Source: 66-474 sp035606235 (GTDB lineage: Bacteria; Pseudomonadota; Gammaproteobacteria; Xanthomonadales; Rhodanobacteraceae). Taken from it: DNA of 64,000 nucleotides. Below, piece after piece: positions 17,463 to 26,313 of the stretch. The stretch is from positions 1 to 64,000 of the forward strand of contig DATNFU010000003.1 in the NCBI GenBank assembly GCA_035606235.1, given 5' to 3'. The notes under the pieces are model-generated. The model did no database searches. It saw only the letters and a program-made list of their open reading frames with translations, and was not told the origin of the DNA. Each line of letters begins with the position of its first letter. Position 1 is the first letter of the stretch. The position numbers and the translations under genes were made by a program.

Positions 17463-19070
17463 CTAGTTCTCACGCAACTGGTGCAAGCGGAATCCGGTCG
17501 CGAACAGTGCGCCAAGATAGGTGATGCCGCCGGCGGCAACCAGCACTACCAGATGCCATACACGTTGCAAGATCCGCGCGTGCGTCCAGTCCGGCCAATA
17601 CCATCGCCCCAGTGCAAGCACCAAGACCATGGCAGCGCAGGCCACCGTCAGCCGCGCGAAATGGCGCATCCAGCCTGGGCCGCGTTGATACACCCCGGCG
17701 CGTTTCAGCCAATACCACAACAACGCAAATTGGAGATAACTCGACAACACGCTGCCAATGGCGAGTGCGACATGCAATGCCGGCACCTGCGCAATTCCGT
17801 GCAACAGCGGCTCCCGTTTCACTGTTGCCGGGGCCCACAGTTCGAACAGCAGCGCGATAAGCGCGAGATTGAACACCACGTTGGCGATTAGCGATATGAA
17901 CGCCACCCGCATCGGCGTTTTGGTGTCCTGTCTTGAATAGAATGCCGGCAGCAGCACCTTGACCAAGGCATAAGCCGGTAATCCGAAAGCCAGCGCGGAT
18001 ATCGACAATGTCACCATATGGGTGTCGAACGCATTGAAACGACCGTGCTGGAACAGCGTTGCGACGAGTGGCGTGGCAAGCAGCAGCAGCGCAAACATCG
18101 CCGGGGCAGCGATCAAAAGATTGTTGCGTAGACCCCAGTCCAGCACACGCGAAAAACGAACCCGATCGAGAGCGACATGAGAGCGGGACAGCGCCGGAAG
18201 CAAAACCGTGCCGAAGGCTACCCCGAACATGCCCAGCGGCAGTTCCAGGAAACGGGTCGACTGAGAGAACCAGCTTTGCGACCCGGTGATCAGCAAGGAA
18301 AGGATTACCGTATCCAGCAGCAGATTGATCTGGGTGACCGAAGAACTGAACAGGGTCGGCACCATCAATCGCAGGATGCGCCGCACATCCGGGTGATTCC
18401 ATCCCCAGCGCGGCAGCGTCAACAGGTCAATGCGATGCAATGCCGGCAGCAGCAGCAAGAGCTGCAGGATGCCGCCGACGAGAATCGCCCAACCCAGCGA
18501 CATGATCGGTATCCGCAGGTGCGGTGCCAGCCACAGGGCGCCGGCGATCATGCAGACGTTAAGGATCACCGGCGCGAACGCCGGCAACGCGAACTTGTGG
18601 AAACTGTTGAGTGCGCCTGCCGTCAGCGCCGTCAATGAGACGCACAGCAAAAACGGAAACGTCAACCGGAGCAGGTCGATGGTCAGATCGAATTTGTGCG
18701 GTTCGTCGAGCGCTCCGGGCTCGAACATCGTGGCCACCTGCGGCGCGAACAGAATGCCCAGCGCGGTTACGACCAGCAGCGCGCTACCCAAGGCGCCCGC
18801 GACCCGCGCGGTCAATTCCTTCAACTCTGCGTGGCTGCGAGTCTGCTTGACCTCGGTGAACACGGGCACGAAGGCCGTGGAGAAGGAACCCTCCGCGAAC
18901 AGGCGACGCAGAAAATTCGGGATGCGGAAGGCGACCCAGAACGCATCCGTGGCGGCATCAGCGCCGAAGGCGATGTTGATCGCCATATCGCGGGCCAAAC
19001 CGAGGATGCGCGATACAAGCGTCATCGCGCTGAACGAAATCACCCCGCGAAGCATGCTCGGGGCTTTCAT
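17463..19070 (-). CDS. murJ: lipid II flippase MurJ
   Basis: Integral membrane protein of 535 residues that moves lipid II across the inner membrane for peptidoglycan synthesis. It is hydrophobic throughout, compatible with 14 segments. The MOP/MviN N-terminus is conserved: SAMTLVSRILGLARDMAI, then AFWVAFRIPNFLRRLFAEGSF with the functional arginines. It lies upstream of ribF on the same strand and divergent from rpsT, a common arrangement in gammaproteobacteria. Confidence 0.97.
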   Translation of the reverse strand: MKAPSMLRGVISFSAMTLVSRILGLARDMAINIAFGADAATDAFWVAFRIPNFLRRLFAEGSFSTAFVPVFTEVKQTRSHAELKELTARVAGALGSALLVVTALGILFAPQVATMFEPGALDEPHKFDLTIDLLRLTFPFLLCVSLTALTAGALNSFHKFALPAFAPVILNVCMIAGALWLAPHLRIPIMSLGWAILVGGILQLLLLLPALHRIDLLTLPRWGWNHPDVRRILRLMVPTLFSSSVTQINLLLDTVILSLLITGSQSWFSQSTRFLELPLGMFGVAFGTVLLPALSRSHVALDRVRFSRVLDWGLRNNLLIAAPAMFALLLLATPLVATLFQHGRFNAFDTHMVTLSISALAFGLPAYALVKVLLPAFYSRQDTKTPMRVAFISLIANVVFNLALIALLFELWAPATVKREPLLHGIAQVPALHVALAIGSVLSSYLQFALLWYWLKRAGVYQRGPGWMRHFARLTVACAAMVLVLALGRWYWPDWTHARILQRVWHLVVLVAAGGITYLGALFATGFRLHQLREN

Positions 19071-19088
19071 GGCGAGAGCCCTTCCATA

Positions 19089-19117
19089 TTGACGCCCAAT
19101 GCACGCTCCCGCATACT
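19089..19117 (+). promoter_or_regulatory. sigma-70-like promoter of rpsT
   Basis: TTGACG (19089-19094) and CATACT (19112-19117) are separated by exactly 17 bases, about 40 bases before the rpsT start. Confidence 0.7.
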
Positions 19118-19156
19118 TGGCAGTCTTTTTACGACCCTTTTCCGGAGTTTCAACCC

Positions 19157-19420
19157 GTGGCCAATATCAAGTCCGCCAAGAAGCGCGCCCGCCAATCCGA
19201 AGTGCATCGGATGCGCAACGCCAGCCAGCGTTCGATGCTGCGCTCCTCGATCCGCAAGGTGCTGAAGGCGATCGAAGCCAAGGACAAAGCCGCCGCGCAG
19301 GCTGCCTACCAGAGCGCCGAGCCGGTGATGGACCGCTACGCCCATCATGGCCTGATCCACAAAAACAAGGCCGCGCGCCACAAGAGCCGCCTGAGCGCCA
19401 AGATCCAGGCACTCGGCTGA
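19157..19420 (+). CDS. rpsT: 30S ribosomal protein S20
   Basis: Small basic protein of 87 residues that binds 16S rRNA in the 30S body. MANIKSAKKRARQSEVHRM and the C-terminal HKNKAARHKSRL are family signatures. The start codon is GTG (19157), a rare start often kept in rpsT and linked elsewhere to autoregulation. The gene is monocistronic, with its own promoter and terminator, and diverges from murJ. Confidence 0.98.
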   Translation: MANIKSAKKRARQSEVHRMRNASQRSMLRSSIRKVLKAIEAKDKAAAQAAYQSAEPVMDRYAHHGLIHKNKAARHKSRLSAKIQALG

Positions 19421-19441
19421 GCTGATTTCGAATTGCGAAAG

Positions 19442-19466
19442 AGCCGGCGTCAGCCGGCTTTTTTGT
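19442..19466 (+). terminator. intrinsic terminator of rpsT
   Basis: AGCCGGC-gtca-GCCGGCT hairpin followed by a run of six T, 21 bases after the rpsT stop. Confidence 0.85.
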
Positions 19467-19560
19467 TGTCTGCATTTTTGGAACCTCCTCTCCGCTTCCG
19501 TTGAACGGGAGGGAAAGGCAAAACCGGCGCACGCCGGCCTTCCTGCAGACTGGGCGACGC

Positions 19561-20634
19561 TCATTCCGCGGCATCTCCCGAAGCGTCGCCCGAATCCCCC
19601 CGCTCCGCCGCTTCCGCCGCGAGCACCTTCTGCTCGTCGAAGAACTGCTGCACGGTCATGCAAACTTCGCGGGTGCCGATGCGTTCCGCCGCCGAAATCG
19701 CGAACCACGGCGCGCTCCATTCAAGCTGTTCGACCAACGCGCGCGCGATGGAGTCGCGTTGCTCGGGCGCGACCAGATCCAGCTTGTTGATGACCAGCCA
19801 GCGCGGGCGCGCGAGTAACCGCGGGTCGAAATGTTCGAGTTCCTGCTCGATCGCGCGCACCTGCGCGGCCGGATCGCTGCCGTCGGTCGGCTCGATCTCC
19901 ACCAGGTGCAGCAACAGGCTGGTGCGCGCCAGGTGCTTCAGGAACTGGATGCCCAACCCCGCGCCTTCCGCTGCGCCTTCGATCAGTCCGGGAATATCCG
20001 CAATCACGAAACTCTGGTCGGGGCCGGCGCGCACCACGCCCAGATGCGGTTGCAGGGTGGTGAAGGGGTAATCCGCCACCCTCGGCGTGGCCGCCGAAAC
20101 CGCGCGGATGAAGGTGCTCTTGCCTGCATTCGGAAACCCGAGCAGGCCGACATCGGCCAGCACCTTCAATTCCAGTTTCAGCTCGCGGACTTCGCCCGGC
20201 GTGCCGGCCGTGGTCTTGCGCGGCGCGCGATTGACCGAACTCTTGAAATGGATGTTGCCCAAGCCGCCCTTGCCGCCGCGCGCGACCAGCAGGCGCTGAC
20301 CGTTTTCGGTCAGATCACCGATGACTTCATTGGTATCGAGGTTGATCACGGTCGTGCCGACCGGCACGCGAATGAGGGTGTCCTCGCCGCCGCGGCCGTA
20401 CATGTCGCTGCCCATGCCGTTCTCGCCGCGTGGCGCCTTGAAATTGCGCTGATGGCGAAAATCAATCAGCGTGTTCAGGCCTTCATCCGCTACCAGCCAC
20501 ACGCTGCCGCCGCTGCCGCCGTCGCCCCCATTGGGTCCGCCGAACGGAATGAATTTTTCGCGTCGGAAACTGGCGCAACCGTTGCCACCGTCGCCGGCGT
20601 GTACCTTGATGATCGCTTCGTCGACGAATTTCAT
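19561..20634 (-). CDS. obgE: Obg-family GTPase ObgE/CgtA
   Basis: Large-subunit assembly and stress GTPase of 357 residues. It has the glycine-rich OBG fold (MKFVDEAIIKVHAGDGGNG... GGPNGGDGG) followed by a GTPase domain with G1 GFPNAGKSTF, G3 DIPGLIEGA and G4 NKLD. The tail is acidic. It lies downstream of rplU-rpmA on the same strand, the normal rplU-rpmA-obgE order, but 375 bases with a terminator and a repeat separate them, so it probably has its own promoter. Confidence 0.97.
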   Translation of the reverse strand: MKFVDEAIIKVHAGDGGNGCASFRREKFIPFGGPNGGDGGSGGSVWLVADEGLNTLIDFRHQRNFKAPRGENGMGSDMYGRGGEDTLIRVPVGTTVINLDTNEVIGDLTENGQRLLVARGGKGGLGNIHFKSSVNRAPRKTTAGTPGEVRELKLELKVLADVGLLGFPNAGKSTFIRAVSAATPRVADYPFTTLQPHLGVVRAGPDQSFVIADIPGLIEGAAEGAGLGIQFLKHLARTSLLLHLVEIEPTDGSDPAAQVRAIEQELEHFDPRLLARPRWLVINKLDLVAPEQRDSIARALVEQLEWSAPWFAISAAERIGTREVCMTVQQFFDEQKVLAAEAAERGDSGDASGDAAE

Positions 20635-20693
20635 GATCGGGGTCGGGATGGAGTATCGGGAATCGGAAACTTGCGGAAGCGTAACAACAATGC

Positions 20694-20813
20694 CGTCATT
20701 CCGGGGCTGCTTCGGACGGAATCCGCAGCAGAACCCTGAATCCAGCGGCTTGGGATCAGAAGCAAAGAGGCCGGGTTCCGGATCGCGACGCTTTGCATCG
20801 CGCCCGGAATGAT
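20694..20813. repeat. interspersed palindromic repeat (ATTCCGG family)
   Basis: Starts GTCATTCCGGGGC and ends CGCCCGGAATGATG, with diverged internal copies of GGAATCC and CCGGGTTCC. It fills the gap between obgE and the rpmA terminator; nothing else is visible in 20635-20843. Confidence 0.6.
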
Positions 20814-20843
20814 GATTGATTCAACCGTCGATTTGCTGCATAC

Positions 20844-20868
20844 GAAAAGCCCCGCACATGGCGGGGCT
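20844..20868 (-). terminator. intrinsic terminator of rplU-rpmA
   Basis: On the minus strand AGCCCCGC-catgt-GCGGGGCT followed by TTTTC. It lies about 140 bases past the rpmA stop; the stretch between (20869-21009) shows no gene. Confidence 0.8.
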
Positions 20869-21009
20869 CTGTCGCAATTCTAGCCGTGACGTGTTGCCGG
20901 CGTTCTAAAAAGCACGGTCGTGGAGGCTCGCCTTTGGGCTTGCCGGCCTCGACTGCTTGCCCGATTCAGAACCTTCGTCAAAACAGCGATAACGGAGGAT
21001 CGCAGCAAT

Positions 21010-21264
21010 TCAGCCGACCACGCTTACCGTGCGGCGGCTTTTCGGGCCGTGAACCTTGAACTCGACCTTGCCGTCCACCAGCGCGAACAGCGTGTGATCG
21101 CGACCCAGGCCGACGCCCGCGCCCGGATGGAACTGGGTGCCGCGCTGACGCACGATGATGTTGCCCGCTTCCACCGCCTGGCCGCCGTACAACTTCACAC
21201 CCAGATATTTCGGGTTGGAATCGCGGCCGTTGCGGGAAGAACCTACGCCTTTCTTGTGTGCCAT
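21010..21264 (-). CDS. rpmA: 50S ribosomal protein L27
   Basis: Ribosomal protein of 84 residues located near the peptidyl transferase centre. MAHKKGVGSSRNGRDSNPK and the following LGVKLYGGQ are diagnostic. The N-terminus lacks the cleaved leader found in Firmicutes. It follows rplU by six bases. Confidence 0.98.
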   Translation of the reverse strand: MAHKKGVGSSRNGRDSNPKYLGVKLYGGQAVEAGNIIVRQRGTQFHPGAGVGLGRDHTLFALVDGKVEFKVHGPKSRRTVSVVG

Positions 21265-21270
21265 GACTGA

Positions 21271-21603
21271 TTACTCCTCACCCTTGCTCTTGCCAGCGGC
21301 AATGGCGGTGATCTCGATTTCCGTGTAGTGCTGCCGGTGGCCCATCTGCTTGCGATGGTGCTTGCGGCGGCGGAACTTGACGATGCGCACCTTGTCGTGG
21401 CGGCCGTGCGCGCGGATCTTCGCGGCCACGCTGGCGCCGGCAATGTGCGGCGCGCCGACCGCGATGTTCTCGCCGTCGCCGATCATCAACACTTGCTCGA
21501 ACTTGACCGCGGCGTCCACCTCGGCGTCGAGTTTCTCGACGCGCAGGACGTCGCCCTGCATCACGCGGAACTGGCGTCCGCCCGTAACAATGACTGCGTA
21601 CAT
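21271..21603 (-). CDS. rplU: 50S ribosomal protein L21
   Basis: Ribosomal protein of 110 residues that binds 23S rRNA. MYAVIVTGGRQFRV at the start and the basic C-terminal FRRRKHHRKQMGHRQHYTEI are family signatures. First gene of rplU-rpmA, with a strong promoter about 75 bases upstream. Confidence 0.98.
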   Translation of the reverse strand: MYAVIVTGGRQFRVMQGDVLRVEKLDAEVDAAVKFEQVLMIGDGENIAVGAPHIAGASVAAKIRAHGRHDKVRIVKFRRRKHHRKQMGHRQHYTEIEITAIAAGKSKGEE

Positions 21604-21675
21604 TTTGAAAGCCTCATCGGTTCTGTCGTTATTCTGGGTGCAGCAATCCGCCGGTTGGCCCGAACGGAACGGGAA

Positions 21676-21704
21676 AGTATAGCCCGGACAGATTATTCGG
21701 GCAA
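21676..21704 (-). promoter_or_regulatory. sigma-70-like promoter of rplU-rpmA
   Basis: On the minus strand TTGCCC (21704-21699) and TATACT (21681-21676) are 17 bases apart. Transcription would start near 21669 and give a leader of about 65 bases before rplU. Confidence 0.75.
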
Positions 21705-21730
21705 TTCCCCGCCTGCCGTCGCCCGCCCGC

Positions 21731-22270
21731 TCAGTGCTTGCCCGGCGGCGGCACCGCCGGAGCCTGCCTGGGCGCCGGGCAGGAGCCCTGCGCGTCCAGC
21801 ACGCCCTGCTGTTTCAACTTGGCCACCATGGTCTCGGCGCGCTGCTCACCCCACTGGCGACCGATCTGCATGCCTTCCTGCATGGTCGCGGGCATCTCAC
21901 GCAACACCTTCTGACCCAGTGGCGAGCGATAGAAAGCAAGCAGGCCCTGGATATCGGCGCTGCTGAAATGGCGTTGATATACCGGAACCATCCGGTTGAT
22001 GATGTCGTCTTGTGCCTGCGAGTTGCTGAAAGCCGCCTGCACGGTGGCAGCCGGCACGCATGGCATCAACTGGGCGACCTGCTGCACCATCACGCCATTC
22101 ATCTGCGACAACATGCCCTTCAAACCAATGGCATCCATCAGCTCACGCACCTGTTGTGCGCTGGCACCGCCGCTCGCCGCGCCTGTCGCCTGCGTCGCGG
22201 CTTGCGTGGCACCCATCCACATCGACGCCACCAGCGCGATGCCAACCCATGCACCCTTGCGATACCGCAT
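21731..22270 (-). CDS. DUF2059-domain secreted protein
   Basis: A protein of 179 residues. The N-terminus MRYRKGAWVGIALVASMWMG is a signal peptide cut near TQAA. The DUF2059 region contains VPVYQRHFSSADIQGLLAFY, typical for this family of unknown function, and an upstream helical part ending MVQQVAQLMP. The tail is rich in Pro. The ATG at 22270 has GGAGG at good spacing, which decides the start. It probably acts in the periplasm. The gene stands alone between rplU and uvrA. Confidence 0.85.
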   Translation of the reverse strand: MRYRKGAWVGIALVASMWMGATQAATQATGAASGGASAQQVRELMDAIGLKGMLSQMNGVMVQQVAQLMPCVPAATVQAAFSNSQAQDDIINRMVPVYQRHFSSADIQGLLAFYRSPLGQKVLREMPATMQEGMQIGRQWGEQRAETMVAKLKQQGVLDAQGSCPAPRQAPAVPPPGKH

Positions 22271-22402
22271 GACCCGCCTCCGAATTGAGATTGACAGCCG
22301 CCGACCACATATAGACCAGGGCGGTATATTAGCGGGCATTTCGCGCGCAAAGCACTTCGAGGAGAGCCCTGATCGAACTGGACAGGCCTCAGTTTCCACC
22401 CA

Positions 22403-22442
22403 CATCAGCATGCTTCCACAACATCAGCATGCTTCCACAACC
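22403..22442. repeat. 19-bp tandem duplication
   Basis: ACATCAGCATGCTTCCACA occurs twice in direct succession in the uvrA leader region. Confidence 0.7.
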
Positions 22443-22510
22443 CCCATCAAAACCTTTGCCAAGCATGGGTTTGATCGCCTCCTTGACTCGAAGGGGCTGA
22501 AGATCACATA
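22427..22510. repeat. dispersed repeat shared with 51755-51832
   Basis: Both copies run CTTCCACAA, then CCC-ATC, then TTGATCGCC, then CTCG and end with GCTGAA-ATCA. The two copies lie upstream of different genes (uvrA here, icd there). No coding content or obvious hairpin. Confidence 0.5.
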
Positions 22511-22546
22511 GCCGTGCATGCGGCCAATCAGAATCCCTGGACCAAT

Positions 22547-25405
22547 ATGGACACGATCCGCATCCGCGGCGCGCGCACGCACAATCTCAAGAACCTGGAT
22601 CTGGAACTGCCGCGCGACCGGTTGATCGTGATCACCGGGCTGTCCGGTTCCGGCAAGTCCTCGCTCGCCTTCGATACGATCTATGCGGAAGGCCAGCGCC
22701 GCTATGTCGAATCGCTGTCCTCCTACGCGCGGCAATTCCTGTCGATGATGGAAAAGCCCGACGTGGACCATATCGAAGGTCTGTCGCCGGCGATTTCGAT
22801 CGAACAGAAATCCACCTCGCACAACCCGCGTTCAACCGTCGGCACCATCACCGAAATCTACGATTATCTTCGCCTGCTGTACGCGCGCGTGGGCACGCCG
22901 CGCTGTCCGCGCCATGGCACCTCGCTGGAAGCACAGACGGTCAGCCAGATGGTGGACGCCACCCTCGCGCTGCCGGCCGACAAGCGTTTCATGCTGCTGG
23001 CGCCGGTGATCCGCGAGCGCAAGGGCGAGCACGTGCAGGTCTTCGAGCAACTGCGCGCGCAGGGTTTCGTGCGCGCACGCGTGGATGGCCAGGTGTATGA
23101 CCTTGACGCGGTGCCGTCGCTCGGCTTGCGCATCAAACATACCATTGAAGTGGTGATTGATCGGTTCCGACCGAAGCCCGACTTGAAGCAACGGCTGGCG
23201 GAATCCTTCGAGACCGCGCTGCGGCTCGGCGAAGGACTGGCGATCGTGGTGGACATGGATGCTGCGCAGGCGCCCGAGCAGTTGTATTCCTCGCGCTACT
23301 CCTGCCCGCTGTGCGATTACTCGCTGCCGGAACTGGAACCGCGGCTGTTCTCGTTCAACTCGCCGGTCGGTGCGTGCCCGGCCTGCGACGGCTTGGGCGT
23401 CACGCAATTCTTCGACCCGGCGCGCGTGGTCGCACACCCGGAACGCAGCTTCGGCGAAGGCGCGGTGCGCGGCTGGGATCGGCGCAATCCGCATTTCTTC
23501 CAGATGATCCGTTCGCTGGCGAAACACTACAAATTCGACGTCGAGACACCGTGGCGCGATCTGCCCAAAGCCACGCGCGAATCCATCCTGTTCGGGTCGG
23601 GCGAAGACAAGATCGAATTCCGCTATCTCGGAGAAGGCCGTTCCGGGTTCGTGCGCAAGCACCGCTTCGAGGGCGTTATTCCGAACCTGGAGCGGCGCTG
23701 GAAGGAAACCGAATCGCAGATGGTACGCGAGGAACTGGGCCGCTTCATCAGCGAGCGACCGTGCCCGGAATGCGGCGGCGAGCGACTGAATATTTCCGCG
23801 CGCAACGTGTTCGTCGGCGAACGCAACCTGCCTTCCCTGGGCGCGCTGGCCATCAACGACACGCAGATTTTTTTCGAGCAGTTGGCACTCCCCGGCTGGC
23901 GCGGCGAGATCGCCGCCAAGATCGTCAAGGAAATCCGCGAGCGGCTGAAATTCCTGATCGATGTCGGCCTGGATTATCTGACGCTCGATCGCAATGCCGA
24001 TTCGCTCTCCGGCGGCGAAGCGCAGCGCATTCGGCTGGCGTCGCAAATCGGCGCGGGCTTGGTCGGCGTGATGTACGTGCTGGATGAGCCTTCGATCGGT
24101 CTGCACCAGCGCGACAACGCGCGTCTGCTCGGCACACTGGTGCGGCTGCGCGATCTGGGCAATACGGTGATCGTGGTGGAACACGACGAAGAAGCGATCC
24201 GCATCGCCGACCATCTGCTCGACATCGGCCCCGGCGCAGGCGTGCACGGCGGCGAAATCGTCGCGCAGGGCAAGCTGCAGGATGTGCTCGACGCGCCGCG
24301 CTCGCTGACCGGACAATATCTCTCCGGCAAACGCGCGATCGAGGTGCCCAAGCTGCGCCGCCCACCCGACCCGCAACGCGTACTCACACTGCACGGCGCG
24401 CGCGGCAACAACCTTCAGAATGTTGATCTGGAAATTCCGGCCGGGCTGTTTACCGCGATCACCGGCGTATCCGGCTCTGGCAAATCCACGCTGGTCAACG
24501 ACACCTTGTTCCGGCACGCGGCGATGGAATTGAACGGAGCGAGCACGCAGCCTGCGCCGTTCGACAAGATCGAAAAGCTCGAGCTTTTCGACAAGGTCGT
24601 GGATATCGACCAGTCGCCGATCGGCCGCACGCCGCGTTCGAATCCGGCGACCTACACCGGCCTGTTCACACCGCTGCGCGAGCTGTTTGCGCAGGTGCCG
24701 GAGGCGCGCGCCCGCGGCTATCAGGCCGGGCGCTTCAGCTTCAACGTCAAGGGCGGCCGCTGCGAAGCCTGCGAGGGCGACGGCCTGATCAAGGTGGAAA
24801 TGCACTTTCTTCCGGATGTGTACGTGCCCTGCGACGTGTGTCACGGCAAGCGCTACAACCGCGAGACTTTGGAAATTCTCTACAAGGGCCACAACATCGC
24901 CGGTGTGCTTGAGATGACGGTCGAGGATGCGCTCAAGGTGTTCGAGAACATCCCGGCGATCGCACGCAAACTGGAGACGCTGATTGACGTGGGCCTCGGC
25001 TACATCAAGCTGGGCCAGAGCGCGACCACGTTGTCGGGCGGCGAAGCGCAGCGCGTCAAACTCTCGAAGGAGCTTTCACGTCGCGGCACCGGCAGCACGC
25101 TGTACATCCTCGACGAACCGACCACGGGCCTGCATTTCCACGACATCGAGCAACTGCTGCGCGTGCTGCACCGGCTGGTGGATCAGGGCAACACGGTGGT
25201 GGTGATCGAACACAATCTGGACGTGATCAAGACCGCCGACTGGGTGGTGGATCTCGGCCCGGAAGGTGGCGCGGGCGGCGGGCGCATCATCGCTTCGGGG
25301 ACACCGGAAGACGTGGCCGCCACGCCGCATTCCCACACCGGGCAATTTCTGGCGCGCGCGCTGGATGTTGCGCCGAAAGCGCAAAGGAAGAAAAAAAGAG
25401 CATAA
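22547..25405 (+). CDS. uvrA: excinuclease ABC subunit A
   Basis: DNA-damage sensor of nucleotide excision repair, a dimeric ABC ATPase that loads UvrB. It has 952 residues. The first Walker A is GLSGSGKSSLAFD near 31 and the second GVSGSGKSTLVND. ABC signatures LSGGEAQRIRLA and LSGGEAQRVKL are present. Zinc-binding cysteines appear in CPLCDYS...CPAC, CPECGG and CEACEGDG...CDVCHG. The start MDTIRIRGARTHNLKNLDLE matches the family; an earlier in-frame start would add 11 unrelated residues. Confidence 0.98.
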   Translation: MDTIRIRGARTHNLKNLDLELPRDRLIVITGLSGSGKSSLAFDTIYAEGQRRYVESLSSYARQFLSMMEKPDVDHIEGLSPAISIEQKSTSHNPRSTVGTITEIYDYLRLLYARVGTPRCPRHGTSLEAQTVSQMVDATLALPADKRFMLLAPVIRERKGEHVQVFEQLRAQGFVRARVDGQVYDLDAVPSLGLRIKHTIEVVIDRFRPKPDLKQRLAESFETALRLGEGLAIVVDMDAAQAPEQLYSSRYSCPLCDYSLPELEPRLFSFNSPVGACPACDGLGVTQFFDPARVVAHPERSFGEGAVRGWDRRNPHFFQMIRSLAKHYKFDVETPWRDLPKATRESILFGSGEDKIEFRYLGEGRSGFVRKHRFEGVIPNLERRWKETESQMVREELGRFISERPCPECGGERLNISARNVFVGERNLPSLGALAINDTQIFFEQLALPGWRGEIAAKIVKEIRERLKFLIDVGLDYLTLDRNADSLSGGEAQRIRLASQIGAGLVGVMYVLDEPSIGLHQRDNARLLGTLVRLRDLGNTVIVVEHDEEAIRIADHLLDIGPGAGVHGGEIVAQGKLQDVLDAPRSLTGQYLSGKRAIEVPKLRRPPDPQRVLTLHGARGNNLQNVDLEIPAGLFTAITGVSGSGKSTLVNDTLFRHAAMELNGASTQPAPFDKIEKLELFDKVVDIDQSPIGRTPRSNPATYTGLFTPLRELFAQVPEARARGYQAGRFSFNVKGGRCEACEGDGLIKVEMHFLPDVYVPCDVCHGKRYNRETLEILYKGHNIAGVLEMTVEDALKVFENIPAIARKLETLIDVGLGYIKLGQSATTLSGGEAQRVKLSKELSRRGTGSTLYILDEPTTGLHFHDIEQLLRVLHRLVDQGNTVVVIEHNLDVIKTADWVVDLGPEGGAGGGRIIASGTPEDVAATPHSHTGQFLARALDVAPKAQRKKKRA

Positions 25406-25453
25406 GGACCAAAAGCCAATCAGTCCCCGATGAATGCAAATACAACAAGAACA

Positions 25454-25533
25454 GGGAATCCAGTGTCTTTGCTGAAAAAGCCTCTGGATTCCCGATTGTG
25501 CCTGCGCATCGCGCGGCCAGCCCCGGAATGACG
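25454..25533. repeat. interspersed palindromic repeat (ATTCCGG family)
   Basis: Contains GGGAATCCAG, CTGGATTCCCG as its inverted partner, and ends CCCCGGAATGACG. Located in the gap between uvrA and the thioesterase gene. Confidence 0.6.
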
Positions 25534-25605
25534 AAGTGATGTTGTTTTGTATTTATTCGGGTTTCGAGGGTTCATTTGCGAACTGATTCTTTTCACAATC
25601 CAGCC

Positions 25606-26121
25606 ATGGCCGACAAGAAGAACACTAAATCACCGCGACCGCGCCGCAAGCGCGCTGCCGACCCTTTGCAGGTGACGCCGGCAGCGGCGCAATCGGCTCC
25701 GAACACGCAACCACAGCCGCCGCCGCGCACGCCATTCATCGTGCCAATCGCGGTGCGCTGGCGCGATCTGGATGCCTTCAACCATGTCAACAATTCCAGT
25801 TTCCTCACCTACCTCGAGGAAGCGCGCCTGCAGTGGTTGAAGGATGTGCCGGGCCCATGGTTCGATGCGCACGCGATGCCGGTTCTGGCGGCGGCGGAAT
25901 TGAGTTATCGCGCCCCGATTGCGTGGCCCGCACATATCAACGTCGAACTTTTCAACGAGCGCATCGGCACATCCTCGCTGACGATCGGCCACCGCATCGT
26001 GGACGCGAAAGATCCGCAGAAGCTTTATTGCGACGGCCGCACCGTGCTGGTGTGGACGGATCCGGCATCCGGCAAGGCGGTGCCGCTGCCCGCGGCGATT
26101 CGCGACGCCTGCGCATTGTAG
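25606..26121 (+). CDS. acyl-CoA thioesterase, hot-dog fold (YbgC/FadM-like)
   Basis: A protein of 171 residues. After a low-complexity basic and Pro/Ala-rich tail (about 1-45) comes a single 4HBT hot-dog domain with the motif RWRDLDAFNHVNNSSFLTYL; Asp and His-Val-Asn of DxDAFxHVNN form the usual active-site region. Family members hydrolyse acyl-CoA thioesters; the substrate cannot be read. The ATG at 25606 gives a start close to the domain; five more codons upstream are possible. The long basic tail is unusual for this compact family. Confidence 0.85.
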   Translation: MADKKNTKSPRPRRKRAADPLQVTPAAAQSAPNTQPQPPPRTPFIVPIAVRWRDLDAFNHVNNSSFLTYLEEARLQWLKDVPGPWFDAHAMPVLAAAELSYRAPIAWPAHINVELFNERIGTSSLTIGHRIVDAKDPQKLYCDGRTVLVWTDPASGKAVPLPAAIRDACAL

Positions 26122-26268
26122 GTGGGCGCCTGCGCGCGATCGATCTGCGAGAAGCCGTCCTTGGCGCGGCTGCCGATCGGCACCATGCCTCACCTTCGGC
26201 TCGCGCAGCCGATGCCTTGCAAGGCATCGGCTAGCGCGCTCGCCTCGACCTGCAAAAACGGTTCAGGC
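26121..26268. repeat. interspersed repeat, family with GCCTCACC and CCTCGACCTGCAA
   Basis: Contains GTAGGTGGGCGCCTGC, the shared core CATGCCTCACC, GCCGATGCCTTGCAAGGCATCGGC (a strong palindrome) and the end CGCCTCGACCTGCAA. Related to 11811-11918 and 62436-62602. It fills the gap before the DUF4139 gene. Confidence 0.6.
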
Positions 26269-26313
26269 GCAGCCGCTATCATCCCGCACATTGCCCAGCA
26301 GAAGGAGCGCACG

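Noticed and set aside
22832..24892. Minus-strand open frame of 686 codons opposite uvrA
   Set aside because: Exactly antisense to conserved UvrA domains and without a recognisable protein pattern.
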